Source: Proteiniborus sp. MB09-C3 (GTDB lineage Bacteria; Bacillota; Clostridia; Tissierellales; Proteiniboraceae). From it: a DNA stretch of 64,000 bases. Below, in pieces: positions 26,595 to 33,643 of this stretch. The translations under genes were made by a program, and so were the position numbers. The DNA is taken from NCBI RefSeq assembly GCF_030263895.1, contig NZ_CP127161.1, forward strand, positions 62,001 through 126,000. Direction: 5' to 3'. The notes beneath the pieces are model-generated. The model was not told where the DNA came from. It ran no database searches and saw only the letters and a program-made list of their open reading frames with translations. Each line of letters begins with the position of its first letter. Position 1 is the stretch's first letter.

Positions 26595-27239
26595 TTATTT
26601 TGGTACACCTTCCCAGTCCTTTAAAAACCTTTCTATACCTATATCAGTCAAAGGATGATTTAGCATAGCTTGAAATACCTTATATGGCACTGTAGCTATA
26701 TGAGCACCTGCCTTTGCAGATTGAATTACATGCATTGGATGTCTTATGCTCGCAGATATTATCTCTGTATCTATTCCATGTAAATCAAAGATATCGACTA
26801 TATCATCTATTACGTCTATACCTTCGTTGCTTATGTCATCCATTCTCCCTACAAATGGGCTTACATATGTGGCACCTGCCCTTGCTGCAAGAAGTGCCTG
26901 ACTTGCAGAGAATATAAGAGTTACATTAGTTTTGATTCCCTTTTTGCTAAGTACACTGACTGCCTTTAAGCCTTCCTTTGTCATTGGAATCTTTATGACT
27001 ATATTTTTGTGAATTTTAACTAATTCTAATGCTTCTTCCACCATCCCATCAGCATTTAGGCTTATAACCTCTGCACTAATAGGTCCGTCTACTATGCTGG
27101 TTATTTCGTGAATTACCTCTTTAAAATCTCTGCCTTCCTTTGCAATAAGTGATGGGTTTGTAGTTACTCCACATATTACTCCCCAGTCGTTTATTTCTCT
27201 TATTTCATCTATATTTGCTGTATCAATAAAAAGTTTCAA
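26595..27239 (-). CDS. fsa: Fructose-6-phosphate aldolase / transaldolase (TalC/FSA family)
   Basis: 214-residue small transaldolase. The Schiff-base lysine is in [12 protein letters not shown] (Lys about 83), with [10 protein letters not shown] at the N-terminus and [10 protein letters not shown] near residue 165. Short members are either transaldolases or fructose-6-phosphate aldolases; the assignment within the family is uncertain. It starts with TTG at 27239 after AAGGAG. It directly follows fba (11-base gap), as Bacillus ywjH follows fbaA. Confidence 0.92.
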   Translation of the reverse strand: MKLFIDTANIDEIREINDWGVICGVTTNPSLIAKEGRDFKEVIHEITSIVDGPISAEVISLNADGMVEEALELVKIHKNIVIKIPMTKEGLKAVSVLSKKGIKTNVTLIFSASQALLAARAGATYVSPFVGRMDDISNEGIDVIDDIVDIFDLHGIDTEIISASIRHPMHVIQSAKAGAHIATVPYKVFQAMLNHPLTDIGIERFLKDWEGVPK

Positions 27240-27250
27240 TATATCACTCC

Positions 27251-28102
27251 TTACGCTCTGCCTGCTGAGCCAAACATTATCATCTTTTCTGCAATAATCT
27301 TCTGCATAGCTTTTCTTGCTGGATCTAAAAGCTTTCTAGGGTCATATTCTTTAGGATTATTTGTTACGACTTCTCTTACTGCATTAGAAAAAGCCATTCT
27401 AATATCTGTATCTATATTTATTTTATTTACACCAAGGCTTACTGCTTTTTTAATGCTTTCCTCAGGAACTCCTGATGAGCCGTGAAGTACTATAGGCATA
27501 TTCAATCTTTCTTTTATGGCCTTTAGTCTATCAAAGTCTAGCTTAGGCTCTCCCTTATATGGTCCATGAGCAGTGCCTATTGCTATGGCTAATGAATCTA
27601 CTCCTGTTTCTCTAACAAATCTATCGGCTTCATCTACATCTGTAAAAGTAGCTTCTCTATCTGATACTGTAACATCATCTTCTGTTCCGCCTATTTTCCC
27701 AAGCTCAGCCTCAACAGAAACTCCTACAGCATGGGCAAGCTCAATTATCTTTTTAGTAACTGCAATATTTCCATCTAGGTCATGTTTAGAGCCATCTATC
27801 ATAACTGAAGTAAAACCATGTCTAATACATTGCATTATCTGAACAAAATCTGTCCCGTGATCTAAATGTATAACTACTGGAACCTTCGCATTATATGCAG
27901 CTATCTGAGCCATTTTAGCAATATATTCAACTCCTGCATATTTGAGTCCACCTTGACTAGCTTGAAGAATAACTGGTGAGTTTGTTTCCTCTGCTGCTGC
28001 AACAATAGCCTGAACTATCTCCATATTATTCACATTGAAAGCACCTACAGCATATCCATTTTTATGTGCGTGTTGAAGAACTTCATTTCCTGATACTAGC
28101 AT
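27251..28102 (-). CDS. fba: Class II fructose-bisphosphate aldolase
   Basis: Splits fructose 1,6-bisphosphate to triose phosphates in glycolysis. 283 residues; zinc-binding HLDHGTD (80-86) and the later HGSSGVPEE and [12 protein letters not shown] motifs are intact. The short length and GTAHGPY motif are shared with GatY/KbaY tagatose-bisphosphate aldolases, but synteny with spo0F and fsa favours fructose-bisphosphate. AAGGAGG precedes the ATG. Confidence 0.94.
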   Translation of the reverse strand: MLVSGNEVLQHAHKNGYAVGAFNVNNMEIVQAIVAAAEETNSPVILQASQGGLKYAGVEYIAKMAQIAAYNAKVPVVIHLDHGTDFVQIMQCIRHGFTSVMIDGSKHDLDGNIAVTKKIIELAHAVGVSVEAELGKIGGTEDDVTVSDREATFTDVDEADRFVRETGVDSLAIAIGTAHGPYKGEPKLDFDRLKAIKERLNMPIVLHGSSGVPEESIKKAVSLGVNKINIDTDIRMAFSNAVREVVTNNPKEYDPRKLLDPARKAMQKIIAEKMIMFGSAGRA

Positions 28103-28163
28103 GTGTAAAAAACCTCCTTATATTTATATAGCTAAGATATTTTAATCCTTTGTCTAATGTATA

Positions 28164-28253
28164 GAGATCCTTCGTGAGTAAGGCTTATACTGTCCGTCTC
28201 AGGATGACAAAAAAAGCTGTCATTCTGAACGTATGTGAAGAATCTCTTTTTAA
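28164..28253. repeat. 90-bp dispersed repeat, left member of a flanking pair
   Basis: GAGATCCTTCGTGAGTAAGG..GTCTCAGGATGACA, a short spacer, then TGTCATTCTGAACGTATGTG..AAGAATCTC. Nearly identical in the same orientation to 29098-29186; the two enclose the Cys-rich gene. Confidence 0.8.
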
Positions 28254-28265
28254 TCTTGCATTATA

Positions 28266-28925
28266 TCACTTCTTATTTGTATCTTTATTCTGATTTATTG
28301 CATCTATACATTCAAAACTGTTTTCGCGAAGAATTATTTTTTCCTTAGACATAAAATTCCTATAGTCATCATTAGTTTCTGCATATATTAGCTTAATACC
28401 CTCACAGCTCATGCATCTTAACTCTATTCTATCTGGAAATATGTTCATTTCTATGTTATTTTCACCACAGCTACAGCCTAAAAGTCCACTGCTATCTAGT
28501 TCCTTTATTCTTTCAAGGGACTTCATCATTATTTCAGGATTGTTAAAGTAATCTAAAAATTCTAGCTCCTTATAGAATCCATCGCAGTTCATTTCATATT
28601 TTTCTATTAATTCGTTGACATCCCCGCAGCTTACTATAAAGCATATTTCTACTCCTGTTTCAATGCATCTTGTAATTATATTTCCTCTTAAAAGCTGTTT
28701 TAATGTATATTTGAATGTATGTTTATCTTGACATACGTAGCAATCTATATCCATCCATAAAGACTTATGGTTCTTAGTCTTTATAATAGCATTATGCTGA
28801 CCACAAGTACATACTATCTCTGTTGTTTTATTTGTAAAAAGCTCAAACAACGAGGTCTCATGCACATTAAGATTATCACATGTACCGCATTTTACAGCAA
28901 TTGCTATTTTAGTATCAATAAGCAT
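28266..28925 (-). CDS. Cys-rich protein of unknown function with several CxxC/CxC pairs
   Basis: I do not recognise this 219-residue cytoplasmic protein. It carries paired cysteines along its length: CGTC (13-16), CTC (39-41), CYVC (62-65), CSC near 150 and CMSC near 172, each with nearby His or further Cys, which suggests three or more zinc-ribbon-like sites. The N- and C-terminal halves look like repeats of one ribbon module. AAGGAGGG precedes the ATG. It lies between fba and the kal-kce pair, bounded by two 90-bp direct repeats, with a terminator just upstream, so it has its own promoter. Confidence 0.6.
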   Translation of the reverse strand: MLIDTKIAIAVKCGTCDNLNVHETSLFELFTNKTTEIVCTCGQHNAIIKTKNHKSLWMDIDCYVCQDKHTFKYTLKQLLRGNIITRCIETGVEICFIVSCGDVNELIEKYEMNCDGFYKELEFLDYFNNPEIMMKSLERIKELDSSGLLGCSCGENNIEMNIFPDRIELRCMSCEGIKLIYAETNDDYRNFMSKEKIILRENSFECIDAINQNKDTNKK

Positions 28926-28997
28926 AACATTTTCCCTCCTTACTATATATTTTAATTCTTCATTTGAATAATAATTCCTTCTTGTAAAATATAAATT

Positions 28998-29046
28998 CGA
29001 AATAAAAAAGTAGCTAATACAGGTAATTTTACCTATTAGCTACTTT
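28998..29046 (-). terminator. Terminator of the kal-kce operon
   Basis: AAAGTAGCTAAT and ATTAGCTACTTT with inner GGTAA/TTACC pair (29008-29046); the minus strand then reads TTTTTATTTCG. Confidence 0.8.
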
Positions 29047-29097
29047 ATGAACAAAATTTAATATTTCTAACAGTAATTAAACTATGGTTAATCATGC

Positions 29098-29186
29098 GAG
29101 ATCTTTCGTAAGTAAGGCTTATACTGTCCGTCTCAGGATGACAAGAAAACTGTCATTCTGAACGTATGTGAAGAATCTCTTTTTAA
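29098..29186. repeat. 89-bp dispersed repeat, right member of a flanking pair
   Basis: Same sequence as 28164-28253 with a few differences and the same orientation; it follows the kce stop codon by about 30 bases. Confidence 0.8.
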
Positions 29187-29214
29187 ATCTCATTTCCTAA
29201 CTCTCAATTCTCAA

Positions 29215-30027
29215 TTACTTTAACCCTAATATCTTCCTTGCCTCATCCGGTGTGGCTACCTCTCTGCCTAATTCTTTAGCAAGTCTAACTATTCTTTCCA
29301 CAAGCTCAGCATTAGACTTTGCAAGGACTCCTTTGCTATAATATACATTATCCTCAAAACCAACTCTTACATGTCCTCCTAGGGTTATTGCAGCTGCTGC
29401 TAATGGAAGCTCAAATCTACCTATACCTGCAACAGTCCAAGTAGAGTCAGCCGGTATGCTTTCCACTAAGAATATAAGATCTCTAAGCTCTGCTGTCATG
29501 GCTCCTGGAACACCTAAAACAAAATCAAAATGCAATGGTGTATCTACAAGGCCCTTTTTGACAAGCTTTAAAGCATTATTTATCATTCCTCTTTCAAATA
29601 CTTCAATCTCAGGCTTTACCCCTAGCTCCTTCATTCTCTTCGCAAACTTTTCCATGTACTCTTCACTGTTCATAAATACATCAGGACCAAAGTTGCAGGT
29701 TCCACAGCTAAGTGTAGCCATCTCAGGCTTTAACTCTACAGGTTGAAGCCTTTCTTCTGGAGAATGCCATACTGCTCCCCCAGTTGAAGGCTGAAATATA
29801 ACTGGACATTTTGCTTCGATTTTTTCCTTAATTTCCTTATATACTTCATAATCCTGTGTAGGATTTCCTTCACTATCTCTGGCATGAACATGTACCATAG
29901 CTGCCCCTGCTTTATATGCTTCATATGCAGCTTCTGCTATTTCATCTGGAGTTAATGGCAAATTAGGCTGCTCTTTTCTAGTTACCTCTGCCCCTGTAAG
30001 TGCTACTGTAATTATTAGCTTCTCCAT
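29215..30027 (-). CDS. kce: 3-keto-5-aminohexanoate cleavage enzyme (BKACE family)
   Basis: In lysine fermentation Kce condenses 3-keto-5-aminohexanoate with acetyl-CoA to acetoacetate and 3-aminobutyryl-CoA. 270 residues; the zinc ligands are in MVHVHARD (44-51), and LSCGTCNFG, GVPGAMTAEL and VRVGFEDNVYYSKG match BKACE enzymes. The family includes other beta-keto acids, but the hot-dog partner gene next to it supports the lysine pathway. It starts three bases after the kal stop. Confidence 0.88.
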   Translation of the reverse strand: MEKLIITVALTGAEVTRKEQPNLPLTPDEIAEAAYEAYKAGAAMVHVHARDSEGNPTQDYEVYKEIKEKIEAKCPVIFQPSTGGAVWHSPEERLQPVELKPEMATLSCGTCNFGPDVFMNSEEYMEKFAKRMKELGVKPEIEVFERGMINNALKLVKKGLVDTPLHFDFVLGVPGAMTAELRDLIFLVESIPADSTWTVAGIGRFELPLAAAAITLGGHVRVGFEDNVYYSKGVLAKSNAELVERIVRLAKELGREVATPDEARKILGLK

Positions 30028-30030
30028 CAG

Positions 30031-30420
30031 CTATTCCTCCTTTTTTCTTTGCTTATCTTTAGGAACTACACAAGTCCCTACTGCTTTACATACTACTATA
30101 GGCTCTTCTAAAACATCACATGCAGATTCGCTGATATCTGGCCTTGGAGCTATGACTTTTCTAGCTTCAAATATCATTTTTCTAGAAGAATTGCCAGTTT
30201 GAGTTATTTCACCTACAGCTTCAATATAATCTCCTGCATACACAGGTGCTTTAAATTCGACACTTTCATATGCTACAAAAAGCCCCTCATCTCCATCGTG
30301 TCTTATCAATAATTCAGTTGCCACATCCCCAAATAGTTGAAGCATCTTTGCCCCATCAACTAGATTTCCACCATAATGTGCATCATGCATACTCATTCGC
30401 ACTCTTATCATAGACTTCAT
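30031..30420 (-). CDS. kal: 3-aminobutyryl-CoA ammonia-lyase (hot-dog fold)
   Basis: Removes ammonia from 3-aminobutyryl-CoA to give crotonyl-CoA. 129 residues of hot-dog type ([20 protein letters not shown], then [20 protein letters not shown]). A longer frame from 30474 is unlikely; GGAGGG seven bases before the ATG at 30420 sets the start. It is the first gene of a two-gene unit with kce. kamA, kamDE and kdd, the other lysine-fermentation genes, are not in the window. Confidence 0.85.
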   Translation of the reverse strand: MKSMIRVRMSMHDAHYGGNLVDGAKMLQLFGDVATELLIRHDGDEGLFVAYESVEFKAPVYAGDYIEAVGEITQTGNSSRKMIFEARKVIAPRPDISESACDVLEEPIVVCKAVGTCVVPKDKQRKKEE

Positions 30421-30513
30421 AGTACATCCCTCCTGTTTTTTTTCCCTATATCCCATTATACAGGATGCTCTCAATATTTAGCAATTAATTAAGCAATTAT
30501 GACAAATATTTAG

Positions 30514-30555
30514 CAAAAAAACAAAAGAGAACAAGTAAGTTTATTCCTGTTCCCT
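30514..30555 (-). terminator. Terminator after the Spo0F-like gene
   Basis: GGGAACAG and CTTGTTCTC pair (30527-30554), followed on the minus strand by TTTTGTTTTTTTGC. It isolates the regulator from kal. Confidence 0.75.
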
Positions 30556-30570
30556 TCTGTTCCCCCCAAT

Positions 30571-30954
30571 TTAACAAACTCGAGTTCCTTTCGTGGATTT
30601 TTCTATAATCTCCTTGACACTGTTTTTAATCTGTTCAACCTCAAATGGCTTAATAATAATTTTTTCTGGATTGGATTGTTTAATTTCATTTATCAGGTCA
30701 TAGTCTTGGTACCCAGTTAAAATTATGGTTCCAATACTGCAGTTAATTTGCTTTATTGATTTTAATACCTCAGTTCCCTTCATCTTCTCTAACTTCATAT
30801 CTAGTATTACCACTTGAGGATCAAATTCCTGTACGTTTTCTATAGCCTCTTCCCCTGTTTCTACAGTCATCACCTCATAGTCACTTTTTAAAATTTCTTT
30901 CAGTAATACTCTTATGCCGTATTGGTCGTCTACACATAATACTTTCGGCTTCAT
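30571..30954 (-). CDS. spo0F: Single-domain response regulator, Spo0F-like
   Basis: 127 residues: only a receiver domain, no output domain. Acidic pair CVDDQYG (Asp9-Asp10), phosphoacceptor in VVILDMKLEK (Asp about 52), Thr in IILTGYQDYD and Lys in IIIKPFE are all present. In Bacillus Spo0F relays phosphate from sensor kinases to Spo0B and lies upstream of fbaA, exactly as here. Most clostridia lack the full phosphorelay, so a different role (a phosphate sink or relay to another regulator) is possible. GGGAG precedes the ATG. Confidence 0.85.
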   Translation of the reverse strand: MKPKVLCVDDQYGIRVLLKEILKSDYEVMTVETGEEAIENVQEFDPQVVILDMKLEKMKGTEVLKSIKQINCSIGTIILTGYQDYDLINEIKQSNPEKIIIKPFEVEQIKNSVKEIIEKSTKGTRVC

Positions 30955-31209
30955 TGAAGTTGTTCTCCCACAAAAATTCCCCCTTGATTACCTGAATCAA
31001 TTATATATATTCTTTTTTTGTAATTAAATTCCTGCTAAATATTTGCATTATTTCAAAAAAATTTATCAACCATATATGACACCATCTGACGTTTTTCTAA
31101 ATATTTTTTAAACTAACTTGATATGCTAGTTAATATAATACGGCATTAGGTCGAAACTTAATGAGTTTATTAGAAAAGCGAAGAAAAAATTTTGCTTCAC
31201 CTTAAAAAG
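30955..31209. other. Non-coding AT-rich region upstream of spo0F
   Basis: About 255 very AT-rich bases with no credible gene. It must contain the spo0F-like promoter; TTAGGTCGAAAC at about 31146 resembles half of a Spo0A box (TGTCGAA) in one position short, but I would not call it. Confidence 0.4.
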
Positions 31210-31236
31210 CAAAAAAAGCTGGAGCAATTCCAACTT
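31210..31236 (-). terminator. Terminator of the 679-residue SLH protein gene
   Basis: AGTTGGA-ATTGC-TCCAGCT stem followed by TTTTTTTGC on the minus strand. Confidence 0.75.
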
Positions 31237-31255
31237 TTTCTGCTAAATATGCGCT

Positions 31256-33295
31256 TTAATCTTCTATATCTATTTCAACAATGGATCCATTGAGTATTGT
31301 AAATTCGCCTTCGTCTCCTTTTAGTAAATCTTCAATTTTAGCATTTCTAACATTTTTTATATAAATCTTTACATTTTTGTGAACAGGATAAGAGTATTCC
31401 TTATCTGTATCTTCTTCCTTTATTTTTAGTGTAGTGCCTAGAAAATCTTTAGTTATGCTTATTATTTCACCTTCAATAATCTTTTCTGCATTCTCAGCAT
31501 CTATAGATACCACTACACCGTCTTCAAGCACTAGCTTAGCATACATACCTATCTTTAAATCAGCTAAAGCTTTATTTTTTCCATCTATTTTCACTTTTGC
31601 ATCTGCTTTTATATCATATGTTTTCTTATCTATGGCAATTTTATTGTATCTTCTAGTAAGCTCTAGGTTAGTTATGCTTCCCTCTACCTCTTCAGCCTTT
31701 GCTACAGTGTCGATATATACATCTACAATAACATCATTTAGTATCTCAAATTCTCCTTTGTCACCTTTTCTAATATCTTCTATCTTTGCATTTCTTAAGC
31801 CTTCTATATAAACACTAGCATCCTTTTGAACTAAATAAATATATTCCTTATTAGTTTTGTTCTCTTTTATTTTTAGTGAAGTACCTTGCACACTTTTAGT
31901 TATATCTATTACATTACCGCTGATAGTTTTTTCTTTATTTTCAGCATCTATATACATTACTACATCTTCTTCAAGCCTTGCATCGACATACATACCTAAT
32001 TTTAAATCTGCTAATTCTTTGTTTCTTCCGTCAATTTTTACTTTTGCTTCTGCATCTAAATCATAGGTTTTCTTATCTATAGTAATCTTGTTGTATCTTC
32101 TTGATAGCTCAATGTTAGTTATATAGCCTTTAACAGTTTCAACTGGCTTTACATATTTTCTTGCAACTTCGATTTTTATCACTCTATTTTTTCTATCAAC
32201 TACTGCTGTCACTTCGTCGTCCTTTTGAATGCCTGAAAAGCTTCCATTTTCACCTTTGAAGCTAACTTCTACATCATCTACCACTTCAAACATTATTATC
32301 ATAGTCTCTGCTTGTATAGCAAGTTTATATGGCTTTGATTTGTTTATTTCTTTTACAGTACCTTTATATCTGGTAATTATCTTATCATCTTCAATAACAT
32401 CTACTACTTCAATAAACACTACTTTTCCATCTTTAATTTCCATCTTTACCTTTGTACCTACTTTTATATCATCAATGTCTATTCTCTTATCATCCTGATA
32501 TACTCTTACTCTGCTATCCAAGTCAAAAGTTTCTGTCTTATCCTTTGTTTTGACTGATATTTTATTGCTATAAATTCTAGTTACCTCACCTGATACAGCC
32601 CCATCTTTTCCAGTATCTACCTTGTCGTCAATTCTTGAAAAAAGTACAGCCATTTCTGCTCTAGTCATAGTTCCCATTGGATTGAATCTTTTTTGGTTAT
32701 CACCTTGCATAAGTCCAAAATCATTTACAAGATACACATAGCCTACTGAACCCTGTGGTACTAGGGCAGCATCTACAAAAGGTATTTCCTTGTTCATATT
32801 TTTCTGAGCTTCCTTTTCGTAGCCCAAGGCTCTTACTACATATTTTGCAACTTCATGTCTCAATGCAGGATCATTAGGTTTGAAATACATCATATCAACA
32901 TCATCAAGTATTCCTTTTTCATAAGCAATTGTAACATAACCTGTAGCCCAATTAGCTACCTTATCTCCCTTATATTTCTTTGGAAGATTTGTTATTCCCT
33001 TAGCTTCCTCTTCCCAGCCCATTACTCTTAGCGACATTATAATGGCTTCTAGCTTTGTAACTGCAGCCTTAGGAGCAAACATATCATTGCCTACCCCAAA
33101 AATGAATCCTTTTTGGAACATCTTCTCTATAGATTTTTCTGCCCACTTGAAAGCATCGATATCATTAAAAGTTTTTTTAGCTAGTCCTGGCGGTACCATT
33201 CCATTTCCCCAGCCACTAGCATGTACAGACGTCATGCCTATACTAAACACTAATACTAGTGTTAATGTAAGTGAAATTATTTTCTTCATCCTCAT
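31256..33295 (-). CDS. Secreted SLH-domain protein with tandem beta modules
   Basis: 679 residues: signal peptide ending near HASG (about 27), three SLH repeats (about 40-225; FKPNDPALRHEVAKYVVRAL and FNPMGTMTRAEMAVLFSRI are typical), then small beta-barrel modules. Residues about 387-533 and 534-679 are a tandem duplication of some 146 residues, each starting VKGYITN/VEGSITN..RRYNKI..IDKKTYD. The SLH part should bind pyruvylated wall polymer and the modules face outward. The function of the modules is unknown. AGGAGG precedes the ATG. It shares a 20-base upstream motif with the SLH gene at 63052. Confidence 0.85.
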   Translation of the reverse strand: MRMKKIISLTLTLVLVFSIGMTSVHASGWGNGMVPPGLAKKTFNDIDAFKWAEKSIEKMFQKGFIFGVGNDMFAPKAAVTKLEAIIMSLRVMGWEEEAKGITNLPKKYKGDKVANWATGYVTIAYEKGILDDVDMMYFKPNDPALRHEVAKYVVRALGYEKEAQKNMNKEIPFVDAALVPQGSVGYVYLVNDFGLMQGDNQKRFNPMGTMTRAEMAVLFSRIDDKVDTGKDGAVSGEVTRIYSNKISVKTKDKTETFDLDSRVRVYQDDKRIDIDDIKVGTKVKMEIKDGKVVFIEVVDVIEDDKIITRYKGTVKEINKSKPYKLAIQAETMIIMFEVVDDVEVSFKGENGSFSGIQKDDEVTAVVDRKNRVIKIEVARKYVKPVETVKGYITNIELSRRYNKITIDKKTYDLDAEAKVKIDGRNKELADLKLGMYVDARLEEDVVMYIDAENKEKTISGNVIDITKSVQGTSLKIKENKTNKEYIYLVQKDASVYIEGLRNAKIEDIRKGDKGEFEILNDVIVDVYIDTVAKAEEVEGSITNLELTRRYNKIAIDKKTYDIKADAKVKIDGKNKALADLKIGMYAKLVLEDGVVVSIDAENAEKIIEGEIISITKDFLGTTLKIKEEDTDKEYSYPVHKNVKIYIKNVRNAKIEDLLKGDEGEFTILNGSIVEIDIED

Positions 33296-33366
33296 ACAAT
33301 ATTACCTCCTAATGTTTGTTTGTAATATATATTCGGGAATTTACGAGATTATTTTAGGGTGGTTAT

Positions 33367-33386
33367 ATTTCATTTGTGTTACAAAT
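33367..33386 (-). promoter_or_regulatory. 20-base motif upstream of an SLH gene, shared with 62955-62974
   Basis: ATTTGTAACACAAATGAAAT on the minus strand, 72 bases before the start. The copy at 62955 differs at one base. The core TTTGT-AAC-ACAAA is palindromic, so an operator or activator site is likely. Confidence 0.6.
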
Positions 33387-33464
33387 CAATGTTATTTTTT
33401 GTTACCCTAGCATAGGCAGGTTGCTGAAATATTTGATTTTGTGCAAGTCGCTTATACAGGAGCT

Positions 33465-33496
33465 AAAAAAAGGACAAAATGCATAGCATTCTGTCC
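33465..33496 (-). terminator. Terminator of the LtaS-GDPD gene, displaced by a repeat
   Basis: GGACAGAATGC-TAT-GCATTTTGTCC hairpin (33472-33496) followed by TTTTTTTAGC on the minus strand. The 120-bp repeat 33501-33620 lies between it and the gene. Confidence 0.8.
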
Positions 33497-33500
33497 GAGG

Positions 33501-33620
33501 TTGCTGAAAAAGTCCGTTTTTTGTTTGTCATTCTGAGACGCAGTCGAAGATATATGTTTTCAATGCAAGAGAGATCCTTCTCTTACGCTCAGGATGACAT
33601 AAATAGACTTTTTCAGCGGT
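33501..33620. repeat. Full-length dispersed palindromic repeat (about 120 bp)
   Basis: Ends TTGCTGAAAAAGTC and GACTTTTTCAGCGG are inverted repeats; inside are the TGTCATTCTGAGACGCAGTC and GAGATCCTTCTCTTACGCTC arms. CATTCTGTCC occurs directly on both sides (33487-33496 and 33623-33632), possibly a target duplication. Confidence 0.85.
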
Positions 33621-33643
33621 ATCATTCTGTCCCATATCTTTCT

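Noticed and set aside
28164-29186. CRISPR array
   Set aside because: The repeats here and elsewhere are scattered, with unequal distances and whole genes between them; no regular spacers and no cas genes.
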